47,511 nucleotides of DNA from Cyclobacteriaceae bacterium (GTDB taxonomy: Bacteria; Bacteroidota; Bacteroidia; Cytophagales; Cyclobacteriaceae): positions 1 to 47,511 of the forward strand of contig JAHEGY010000023.1 in assembly GCA_024644875.1 (NCBI GenBank), in the 5' to 3' direction. The notes beneath the pieces were generated by a model, which saw only the letters and a list, made by a program, of their open reading frames with translations, was not told the origin of the DNA and made no database searches. Positions 25,791 to 35,400 of this stretch are shown piece by piece. Positions within the stretch are counted from its first letter, which is position 1. Each line of letters opens with the position of its first letter. Both the position numbers and the translations under genes were made by a program.

Positions 25791-27587
25791 TTAGGTTTTT
25801 GATCTGGATGGAATATTGATCTGGTACATTTCCTGTTTACCAAATTCCTTCGGCAGGTCAATGATGCCAACGTATTCAAAATCATACATTTTATAACATT
25901 CTATCTTTAAGACTGATGCAAACTGATCACTGGCATATATATTCCCTGGCATAGTAACAGGCTCCATACGGGCTGCGCGGTTAATATGGTTACCAAATGC
26001 ATTTTTACGTTGCGTCAGCGGATCATCTAGAAGAAAGACCGGACCGGTGTGAAGGGCTATTCTCATAGATACCTGGGAATTGTCATCAAGCATAGTGTTC
26101 CACGATGAATCAATCAACGTCTTTTGAAGTGCTATAGCAAATTCCATCATCTCCTCGATATTGGAATAAACTGCAAATATCGAATCTCCCCAAGTATTCA
26201 GGATTTCCGGCTGATGTGATAATGCTCCTGTGTTTCTTGAAATATCCTGAAGAAGATTTTCAACAAATAAGGGTGTTTTATCTTCACTGAGCTTACTGTA
26301 ACCCACCACATCTGCAAACAGGATGTGTCTGATCTTCCGGTTCTGAACATCGCCTGCGGTTTTGGTGGGTGTAACTGTTCTTTTAATAACAGGAACCCGA
26401 TATTCCTTAATGAAATGAGCAGGATCTATAGAATGAACATTATCCTTAAATGGCCATTTGCTTACCAGATATTCTGTACCTCCCACCTGAACTTCCTGTC
26501 CATTCCCACTTGACTTCAGTACTGTTAACAAGGCCGGTTCAGTACCAAAAGATTCTGCCCTGAGAATGCTTTTACCAAAAATGACACTACCCAACAGGGC
26601 GTGTAAATCATCATTCCCGTAATAACCTTCTTCGGTAATGTAGTTGACTGAATGATCCTCGAGGATTTTCTTAAATCTGCTTAGCCATTTCGGTCCTGCA
26701 AAATTGATACTCGACTCGATGAAATCAGACATATTATAAGGCAAAAACAGATTTACTTCTGCATTCCTTTTGATCATTTCTTCAACGAACAGGATGTCAG
26801 CACCACATGCCAGTGAACTATAACCAATACCAGCGTCAAGTTGATCTAATGTTTTGGATATCTCTTCTGCAATATGATTTGATATACTTTCAGGAAAGCG
26901 AGGTTTGGATCTATCCGGATGATCTATCATATGACCCGTAAAAACTACCACAGATGGCGGTTGGAATAATTTTATTAATTCGACCGGAACATCAATGTGA
27001 TCGTAAAGTAGTATCAACTGGCCATAAACACTGTTGAACATGCCATGATCTCTTTCAATGGTATTTCTGGCCTTTTTGTACACATTGATAGCTGATACCT
27101 TATTTCCAAGAAGCAGATAAGCCTCCCCAAGGGTAACCAGTTCCCAGAAGTCCTGAGATTCCGGATTTATCTCAACTGTGATCTCCCTGGCTATTGAAGA
27201 GGCCATTTTATGATCATCTATTACCTCAGACATTGAAGCAGCGTTTATGCCCGTATAGAAACTATTATTTTTTTTGTAATTCTCCAGGTAAATATCCCTG
27301 GACAGAACAGCATTTTCCTGAATTTTGTCTTTTTTATAAATGCTTTTCAAAACACTGCCCAGAATCCCGGCAGTTTCCGGATCATCGCTATAGTTCTGAT
27401 AAAGGTCCCAGAGCCAGGATTTGGCCCTGTCGAGCAAACCAAGTTTAACCAGGGCAAGGCCATACTGTTGCTTTATATTTATATTATCCGGTTCCAGTTC
27501 AAGTGATATTACAGCCAGGTTATAAGCCGCCAGATAACGTCCTTTTTTAAGAAAAGCCTTGATTTTAATATGAGCTGGATCAGTCAA
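25791..27587 (-). CDS. TPR-S (DUF4071-like) / SLOG / nucleotidyl cyclase fusion
   Basis: 598 residues, last gene of the operon. Residues 1-205 are helical TPR-like, with 'FYTGINAASM' (about 110-119), a signature like that of the TPR-S/DUF4071 domain of bacterial conflict proteins and the animal ASK kinases. About 211-360 resembles a SLOG nucleotide-binding Rossmann fold: 'SVVVFTGHMIDHPD', 'GIGYSSLACGADILFVEEM', 'EVNLFLPYN', 'RAESFGTEPALL'. About 418-570 is a class III cyclase domain with Asp426 ('FADVVGYSKL'), Asp468 ('WGDSIFAVY'), Asn536 and Arg540 ('HINRAARME'), so catalysis is possible. The start is TTG (27587); no ATG is available between it and the upstream stop, which lies in the same frame only six codons earlier. 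Confidence 0.85.
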   Translation of the reverse strand: MTDPAHIKIKAFLKKGRYLAAYNLAVISLELEPDNINIKQQYGLALVKLGLLDRAKSWLWDLYQNYSDDPETAGILGSVLKSIYKKDKIQENAVLSRDIYLENYKKNNSFYTGINAASMSEVIDDHKMASSIAREITVEINPESQDFWELVTLGEAYLLLGNKVSAINVYKKARNTIERDHGMFNSVYGQLILLYDHIDVPVELIKLFQPPSVVVFTGHMIDHPDRSKPRFPESISNHIAEEISKTLDQLDAGIGYSSLACGADILFVEEMIKRNAEVNLFLPYNMSDFIESSINFAGPKWLSRFKKILEDHSVNYITEEGYYGNDDLHALLGSVIFGKSILRAESFGTEPALLTVLKSSGNGQEVQVGGTEYLVSKWPFKDNVHSIDPAHFIKEYRVPVIKRTVTPTKTAGDVQNRKIRHILFADVVGYSKLSEDKTPLFVENLLQDISRNTGALSHQPEILNTWGDSIFAVYSNIEEMMEFAIALQKTLIDSSWNTMLDDNSQVSMRIALHTGPVFLLDDPLTQRKNAFGNHINRAARMEPVTMPGNIYASDQFASVLKIECYKMYDFEYVGIIDLPKEFGKQEMYQINIPSRSKT

Positions 27588-27605
27588 AATGAAGGAGAAA
27601 TAATA

Positions 27606-28412
27606 TTACTTTCCGTATTTTTCTATAAACTGCTCGTAATGGTCCTTAAACTCTATATACCTTTCAACTTTGTTTTCCTGATTGTCCGGACCGGCTTCCG
27701 CCTCCTGAATCAATCGCAAATATCCGGTGGGTGTGTCGCCGGAATACATCCCCGGGATCAGGTCAGCATCACGAAAGGTATAAAAACTGAATATCATTAT
27801 TATAGCTACAAAAGCAATGGTTGTTTTATTTTTCAGATTCTGTGTAAAGGTAAATAATGTGTAATCCTCTCCGTTAATAATCATACCTTTATAAAAGAGC
27901 CCGACCAATACGAAAACCCCCAGAAGCAGGAACCCAAGTACTGCCATAACCACTCCTCCATCCGGGAATAATATACCAACTATAAATGTAATAGAGAACA
28001 GGATCAAAGAAGCATAGTAAAACATCAGGCCAAAGGCCGGAATTCTATAAATATTCCATAGTTCTTTTACACTTTGTCGGGCAATATATACATAATTCCC
28101 AATAAGCAATAAAACAGTGAGGATGAATATTTCTTCAGCGAACGGAAAGGAAATCAAAAGGCTCCGCATGAAAAAAAGTATAGATAAAACGGTCAGCAAT
28201 ATCAGTTCATAGCTCAAAGTTTTCCGGTTCCAGGAATCAAGGTCTTCGCGCTTTTTAATCCCAAATACCAGCTCATGGAAAAACGTTAATGCAAAACCAA
28301 GACAGGAAAACCCAATCAATTTCATTCCGTAAGTGTTCAAAGCCATGGAAGAAAAAGCTCCTGTAATGATCAGGACAAACAATAAGTAATATATTGGATT
28401 GTATTTTTTCAT
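27606..28412 (-). CDS. Polytopic membrane protein of the conflict operon
   Basis: 268 residues, with about seven hydrophobic helices (near 8-26, 30-48, 66-86, 92-112, 124-146, 150-175, 195-212), then a soluble C-terminal tail of some 55 residues ending 'EFKDHYEQFIEKYGK'. I do not recognise the family and see no enzyme motif. Its place between STAND ATPase B (15 nt gap) and the TPR-SLOG-cyclase (18 nt gap, same reading frame) argues that it works with them. It could be a membrane effector, a channel-like partner or an anchor for the STAND membrane helices; none of these is shown. Confidence 0.75.
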   Translation of the reverse strand: MKKYNPIYYLLFVLIITGAFSSMALNTYGMKLIGFSCLGFALTFFHELVFGIKKREDLDSWNRKTLSYELILLTVLSILFFMRSLLISFPFAEEIFILTVLLLIGNYVYIARQSVKELWNIYRIPAFGLMFYYASLILFSITFIVGILFPDGGVVMAVLGFLLLGVFVLVGLFYKGMIINGEDYTLFTFTQNLKNKTTIAFVAIIMIFSFYTFRDADLIPGMYSGDTPTGYLRLIQEAEAGPDNQENKVERYIEFKDHYEQFIEKYGK

Positions 28413-28427
28413 TATTTATGCCAGTTT

Positions 28428-31400
28428 TTAACTATCTACAAAGAAGTAATAATCCATATCATAAGCCATGATAAAATCCATAGGCTCCCAACCAATATGG
28501 GCATTGTCATTATCACTTTGTTTACAGGTCTCCCAAAGCAGCATTCCATAACATTGCAATTCCTGTGATTCTGTCAATGTTTTCGGAATTGAGGATACCG
28601 CATTATAATAATTCTGGTCGGCCGTAGCTCCCCATACATAACTAAGGATAGCATCGAACTTATTACCCTCGGTTATATCCCTTAAAACATCCTTGGCCAT
28701 AGAATTCAGCCGTTCTCCTCCCATCTTACTTAATACATGAATTAATTTGAACCGGTAATCTTCATTAAAGGACAGATTGGATAAATTTTGTGTTTCCATT
28801 TTCGAGAATGCAGAATCCAAGAAAATAAAGGAATCAGGGTTATAATCCATATTATAAAGCTTATCCGCATTAAAAATGTAACTGATAATTTCATGCGAAT
28901 CCTTCTGGAATTTCTCACTCACCATAACCGACTCTTCTATCTTCCCCATACTTGCAAGATGAAAGGAAAGCTCCTTCATCTGGTTCAGGAAAAAGGTCTG
29001 GTTTAAGTATTCATACCGGGTGGAAGAAGACGCAATGGTACCTATATTAAGATTTTTATAATGGTTAATGCCGTTAAGCGTATCGCCCCTGGCAAAGGCC
29101 CTGTTTGAGAGTATTATTTGCAATAGATTCTGGTCAAATTGCTCTCCTTCAGGGTGTTTGTCGACAAACTCAAGTATGTTAAGCAACACCTGGTCTGGAA
29201 GAGTATATGAATTTGTGAATGATATGGAAAAATCCGGCCATAACTCATATGCCTGGCTGATCCATAAATGAATCATTTCCAGATCTTCCCGCGTTGTATA
29301 CAGATCTTTAAGAAGATCCTTTTCCAAGAGATATTCAAAAAAGCCATCTGTCTGGTAGGTCAGGCTGAACCATCCATCCATATAATCGGGATATATATAA
29401 AGTTGTTTTCTTGGGAATTGCTTATTCCTGATTCCATCTCCCCAATAAGGATACGTAATTGACATTTCTTCATTTAAATAACTCTGACTTACCTTCCGGT
29501 AATAATCCATTGAATTATCTAACCATTCTTCGACCTCAAAGGGATCCAATTGAGAGCCTCTATCATGATGGTATTTATATTCAAAGACCGCAATCCTCTT
29601 AAGATTAAAAGCCATCAGAAAATTCCTTTCATCCCTGTTACTGAGTTTATTAATTTCTTTTTCATAATCTTCCACAATTTCTCTGAAAATCTTTCTGTCT
29701 CCCATTCCGAGATTTACATGAAAATAGCCTTTATGAGACCTGACAGCATTTTTAAAGAAATTCACTGAATATAATGAAGGTATATATCCCGCTCTGATGA
29801 CCATATTCCGATATATCGTCGTTGGTGTATCTGAGGGGTAATGTGCGTGAATCCATTTGATAAGTGCTGAAACATTCGCCTGGTGTTTAAACTGATATAA
29901 GTATCCTATTACATTATTGTAATTATTAAATAGGCTACCTATGAAATATTGTTCATCCAGATTCTCAAAACAGGAAATGATCCCATCATTATCACCCAGG
30001 GCCGCATACAGGGTCGCCAGCATGTGGTACCCTCCACTATGATCATTCGATAAGCGACCATTTGGTTCATAACTTCCTTCTTTGTAATATACTTCAAATG
30101 CAGCTTTAGCATTATCACCAGTAAAAGGTGATATGGCATTTATCAAATGTTGCAGCTCATGTGGTTCAGGATTACCAAAGGTTAACCAGAGACTTATTGC
30201 CTCATTTAATTCAATGGAAACCGCAGATTTCATCAATGACACATCATTATAGAACAGGGTAACAAAAGATGGGATATATTCAGTGACCGAGTAAATAACC
30301 TGTTTGATCCTGGGATCAGTTATATAATAGTCATCATATGCCAGAGTAATAATAAACTTATTTAATTGTTCAAGAAAATATACTTTATCGTTTCCCCGAT
30401 CATGATAATCTTCAATATCTCTTAAAATGATTTCAATAAGATTGAATTTTATCTGTTTGTTGAATTTCTTATCAATAAACTTCATGACCCTGTATACATT
30501 GACAGAAAGTCCCAGCCGGCTTTTCAGGTCGTCATTGCTTTCTATATAGGATATTAATGTTCCATTGTATAGACGTTCTTCAGTAATCAAATACATTGAC
30601 TTCTCAAAGTCATCGATTTCCGGACTGTTCAAAAGTCCTGAGGCTTTATCCCTGACCTCTTCGAGAACACTTGTGTTTTTCTTTTCTTCAGCATCATACC
30701 AGTAAAACCCACTCAGAGCCAGCATGATGAGAATAGCAGAAAAGGTTGCAATCTTCCGTGCCCCGTATTTCATAAAAGCCCTTGAAACCATAACTTTTCT
30801 GGCACTTCTTTTCAGGAATTCATGCGTGTCGTTCAGTATATTCTTTGATTCCTCAAGGGATTCTTCAGCAGGTTTTTCTTTGTCCCCGTACCTGTTAATC
30901 CACCAGATATTAGGCTTACATTGTTCATACCATTCTTCAAAATAATTTAGTGGCCCGATGGGGAGTAAAAATGACCTGCTCTTTCCATGATCCCGCCACC
31001 TGTTCAACTGCTTCTGAAAGTCAAGAAAAGTGGAATAAAACTCAAATTCTTTATTCGCCCATTTATTTAGAGATCTCCAGTTTCTAATCAGGCTTTCATG
31101 GGTGATATCCAGCACCGAATCAGGAGATAGCGATGCGGTATCGGGATCTTCGGTTATAAAAGGTCGAATAAACGAATTTCCTTCCTTCCTGAATATATTA
31201 ACGATTTGGCTGACAACTTCTTCTGTGATCCCCGGCTTATTTATGATATTTGTAATTTCATTGACCGTCATCCGGTTTCGAACCGCCCTGCTATTATCTA
31301 TTTTTGTGAGACAGGCAAAGGTCATGGCTACAACATTTTTACCGTCCTTCTGTGATATTGGGTGGTCGGGATTGGTTTCATTATATACTTCCCAGGCACT

Positions 31401-32465
31401 TTCATACAATTTGCTCGCATGAATTTCTATGACCCTGTTCAATCCGGTATCATGGAAGAACTTGTGTTGATATTCTGGAATGGTCTTATACCAGGACAGG
31501 AAAGTTTTCTGGTCCTCCTCAGGCAGTTCCTTAACAGGCATACCTCCCACCATGGCATAATGGATCAAATCCATCTCGGCATTGCCCTGGTCAGCTGCGA
31601 GCCATATCTGGCTTAGTGCATGCTGAAGGATTGGAAGTTGATCAATGCCCTCTGAAATATCATAAACCAGTCGTTCTATCAATCGATTTGATATTCTATT
31701 TCCGCTCAATAGAGCTGGTTCTTCGATTACCTGTTTTAATTCCTTTCGCTTTAAACGCGGCACGAAAAACTGTGAAAAGCCAATATGCTCAGGCAATCCC
31801 CTGAAAGAAGAACATTGCCCAATATAATCCGACCGCATCGTAGTTGCTACATAAATCGGCAAATCGTTCTGGAGTGAAAGCTTTGAAGTTTCAAGAATGA
31901 GGTTCACGACGACCTGGGCATCTATTGAAGTCTTCCCATTTAAATAGTTTTCCGGATTGGTGAAAAACTCCTCGAACTGATCTACCAGAATTAATAAATT
32001 CGCTGCAGATCTTTTTCGATTCATTTTTTCATTTTCATCCAGGGTTTGCCAGCCTTCATTTTGTTCATCGATATAATAATCAGAACTTTTATACAGATCG
32101 ATAAGTGAGGAATACCCCCTTTTTAGCTCAGTATTTACTATTTCTTCCTGTAAATCCAGTTTCTCGGACAAAGACTTTGATAAATTGTTTAAAGGGGATC
32201 TTTCCGGACGAAAATCAACCACTATCCAGTTATTGTATTTTGCTTTAAAGAAACCGGCTCTCGCATTTGGGATCAATCCTGCATACACGAGTGAAGATTT
32301 ACCTTCTCCAGAAGCCCCAGTGATCATAAGGAATTTATTTTTTTCAAGCAGCTGGCATATCTCGTCAATCTGCTCATCCCTTCCTTTAAAATACAGGGAT
32401 TCTTCCTCGGTAAAAGACCGGAGACCGGTATATGGGCATATGTTAAATGAATCAACCAATGTCAT
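28428..32465 (-). CDS. STAND (nSTAND1-type) P-loop ATPase B with one membrane helix
   Basis: 1345 residues. 'CPYTGLRSFTEEESLYFKGR' (10-29) is the entry motif of nSTAND1 ATPases; Walker A is 'GASGEGKS' (50-57) and Walker B 'LLILVDQFEE' (157-166). The sensor region 'ATTMRSDYIGQCSSF' and the winged-helix 'DITHESLIRNW' (about 453-463) follow. One membrane helix lies near 572-590 after the basic stretch 'KVMVSRAFMKYGARK', so the ATPase is probably cytoplasmic and the remaining 750 residues periplasmic. That part is alpha-helical and repeat-like ('GGYHMLATLYAALGDNDG'). The start overlaps the end of ATPase A by 14 nt. It is a paralogue of ATPase A with a strongly diverged C-terminus. Confidence 0.9.
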   Translation of the reverse strand: MTLVDSFNICPYTGLRSFTEEESLYFKGRDEQIDEICQLLEKNKFLMITGASGEGKSSLVYAGLIPNARAGFFKAKYNNWIVVDFRPERSPLNNLSKSLSEKLDLQEEIVNTELKRGYSSLIDLYKSSDYYIDEQNEGWQTLDENEKMNRKRSAANLLILVDQFEEFFTNPENYLNGKTSIDAQVVVNLILETSKLSLQNDLPIYVATTMRSDYIGQCSSFRGLPEHIGFSQFFVPRLKRKELKQVIEEPALLSGNRISNRLIERLVYDISEGIDQLPILQHALSQIWLAADQGNAEMDLIHYAMVGGMPVKELPEEDQKTFLSWYKTIPEYQHKFFHDTGLNRVIEIHASKLYESAWEVYNETNPDHPISQKDGKNVVAMTFACLTKIDNSRAVRNRMTVNEITNIINKPGITEEVVSQIVNIFRKEGNSFIRPFITEDPDTASLSPDSVLDITHESLIRNWRSLNKWANKEFEFYSTFLDFQKQLNRWRDHGKSRSFLLPIGPLNYFEEWYEQCKPNIWWINRYGDKEKPAEESLEESKNILNDTHEFLKRSARKVMVSRAFMKYGARKIATFSAILIMLALSGFYWYDAEEKKNTSVLEEVRDKASGLLNSPEIDDFEKSMYLITEERLYNGTLISYIESNDDLKSRLGLSVNVYRVMKFIDKKFNKQIKFNLIEIILRDIEDYHDRGNDKVYFLEQLNKFIITLAYDDYYITDPRIKQVIYSVTEYIPSFVTLFYNDVSLMKSAVSIELNEAISLWLTFGNPEPHELQHLINAISPFTGDNAKAAFEVYYKEGSYEPNGRLSNDHSGGYHMLATLYAALGDNDGIISCFENLDEQYFIGSLFNNYNNVIGYLYQFKHQANVSALIKWIHAHYPSDTPTTIYRNMVIRAGYIPSLYSVNFFKNAVRSHKGYFHVNLGMGDRKIFREIVEDYEKEINKLSNRDERNFLMAFNLKRIAVFEYKYHHDRGSQLDPFEVEEWLDNSMDYYRKVSQSYLNEEMSITYPYWGDGIRNKQFPRKQLYIYPDYMDGWFSLTYQTDGFFEYLLEKDLLKDLYTTREDLEMIHLWISQAYELWPDFSISFTNSYTLPDQVLLNILEFVDKHPEGEQFDQNLLQIILSNRAFARGDTLNGINHYKNLNIGTIASSSTRYEYLNQTFFLNQMKELSFHLASMGKIEESVMVSEKFQKDSHEIISYIFNADKLYNMDYNPDSFIFLDSAFSKMETQNLSNLSFNEDYRFKLIHVLSKMGGERLNSMAKDVLRDITEGNKFDAILSYVWGATADQNYYNAVSSIPKTLTESQELQCYGMLLWETCKQSDNDNAHIGWEPMDFIMAYDMDYYFFVDS

Positions 32466-35400
32466 TATTATATATTATAAGCCTGGTAAGCCACCAGGGG
32501 TAATTTTCATTATAAATTTTCCAATTTTCATCCACCTGTCCGGCAGACAATGAATATCCATACATAATATTCCAAAGGAATATAGTTATATCCGTGTCTG
32601 AGATATTATCCGGAATGCTTGCATTAGCATCGAACATATGCTGATGATAGGCTATAGATCTTGCTATTCGTTCATATCCGACAAACTTAAAGGGAACATT
32701 CTTGATAACATTATAAGCTTTATCAAGATCCTGTTTATTATTCTGAAGTGCCAGGGCATAAGAAAGCATTGTGCGGTTAGGTTGTCCGGTGGTCAGGTTT
32801 TCGATCTTATCAATTTCAGCATAAGATGAATCAATAAATATCCTGATAATCTCCGGTGAGAAATCTTGATATGACAGCTCCTTGGCCACATAAGCATAAA
32901 TCGAAGATCGGTTAATTGGGTTATTTAAAGCATTTACGAGTGAATAAGATTCCTTAAGTTTACCGAACCTGGCCAGTTCACTTGTCAATTGGGCCAGAAG
33001 ACGGAATGAATGAATATTAATCTGGTTATCAAATGCCCTGTAGTTGAAAAGATTGTTGAAGTTGTTCTTTTTTATCTTCCGGTAACAATACAACATACTA
33101 TCCGGATTATCTCTTTTTGCCATTTCAATCCCCAGATACAGATATAACAAATTGATATCGGAAATCTCCGCAGCCCTTCGATCAGACAATTCCTTTTCGA
33201 TTTTGACTAAAGTAGAATACTTCAAAGGATCCCTTACAAAATAATTGGGCTGGAACATGATCTTATTATATTCCCGAAACCAGGAATCGAAATATTTTAT
33301 CTCCTCCTCTGTTTTATACAGGCTATTAAATATTCCCTCATCTATAATATAATCAATAAATACACCCGAATAATAATAAAAATAATAAGCACGCGGTTCA
33401 AGCGGTTGTTTTTCCAACCTTATGTCAGGATATAAAAAAAGGAATTTCCTGGAAGTGTTGAAATCCTGGGAACCTGTTATGCTAATATTTATGTTTTCAT
33501 TGAGGTAAGCATCATCCACCATACGGTATAATTCCAGAGCTTGCTTAAAATATGAGTCCTTCAATTCCCTGTTTAACACTCTCCCGCCTGACTCGATCTG
33601 CATCATCGCGGTTATACCCTGGTTTTTATAGGACAGGGCCAGGAGAAAATTCTTTTCATTTATGCTTCCGGCATGTTCTGAAACCTCTTTCCTGAAAACT
33701 TCATAAAAAAAGTTTTTTTGCTCCATGCCTGATCCCTGTAAATTGAGGTTACCGTAGGTCAGGGCAAAATCATAAAGGTCAAGATTACTTAAAAGATACA
33801 CAGTAGGGATGCTGTTCCCCAGTAATTCTTTATAAAAATCAATGGTGGTTCGGGATGACTTCCTGCAATACCCGTCTACAAAGGAATGCATCTCGCTTTC
33901 ATGACCATTTAAATAAAAAGTGGCTGCAATATTTGTTGCATTATCTGCATTGCTTTCATAAACATTCCCATAGTAATTATCATTATATGATAACAGGCTA
34001 TCCATACATGATAATACCCCGGCAGTATTTCCCCTTGCTGCATATAAATGTGCTAATATGTGATATAAACCATTGAATTTAAACCCGTAACTCTGGCTAC
34101 CCCGTATCAGTAATTTATCCGCCTGGTAGGTGTCTTCAACCCAGCCTGATCTGTTTCCATTTTCAAATGGTGATATAGCGCCAAGAAGGTCATCAATTTC
34201 ATCATTAGATAGCATCCTGTGATTCAAGGCAAATTCAAGGGCAAGATGGAATTGTGAGATATTTGTAAATCCGGAAGGTTCCTGAACCATTACATAATTC
34301 ACCCAGAAAGCTGATCTTTCGGCATGTTTTTGAATATATTTCTCCATATTCTGGTCAGGTCGATAGTAATGAGCAATCTCAAGCACTCCCCTGAAATTAA
34401 ATATTTCATTAAACAACTTATCCAGGTCAATATTATCATCGATCCGAGCCTGGACTGTCTCCAGTATGCTGTCATTTTGATGAATTCCATTCATTATAAG
34501 ATCTGCAGGTTCGTAATTGCCCTGGAGAAGGATCATCGCAACAATACCATTAGTGATCCGAATCTTCTCAAGTGGTGATTCTAAGGAATTGGATATTTCG
34601 GATAGGGTCAAATGCTTGCCCTTGATTGCTTCGACGAGTAATGTTATCTTTTCCTGATGAACGACCTTTGGATTCGAAGTCAAGGATAAAGTCTCAGCTT
34701 TTATGTTTTTCAGTACTGATGTATTCTGTCTTTGCAGATAATTTTTAACCATGAAGGAACTGAAAACTATAAAAGCTATCAGTGCCAGGGTAGCGGCAAT
34801 TCTGCGTGCGCCATATCGCATTACAGTCCTTGTTACAATATGCTTACGGGCGCTACGTCTAAGGAATTCATTAGCGTTGTTCAGTGTCTCCTGAGATTTT
34901 ATATGCTTTTCATCCGTTTTTTCATCATCAAGATACCTTGCGATCCATGAAACGTTGGGTTTGGCATTGTTAAACCAGTTTTCAAAAAATGTCAGGGGAC
35001 CAATATACAGTAAGAAAGAATTTGATTTCCCGCTTTGCACCCATCGGTTAAGCTGTTGTTCAAAATCAATAAAGGTAGTGTAATTGTCATACTCTTCCTT
35101 TGCCCAATGTCCCAGGAAATCCCAGTTGCGGATCAGACTTTCGTGTGTTATATCCAGAACAGAGCTTTCTTCCAGCTTATCATCCTCCTCGATATAAGGC
35201 CTCAGAAGTGTATTCCCAGTCTCCCTGTATATGCCAAGAACTGTCCCTACCTTCTGATCATCCACATTTTCAAGGTTAATGATTGAGGTGATCTCAGCCA
35301 ATGTCATCCGGTTTCTTACAGCCCGGCCGTCATCTATTTTCGTAAGACATTTAAAAGCCGTTTTTATGATCCGTTTAGCTTCCTCTTCTGTCAGGCCTTT

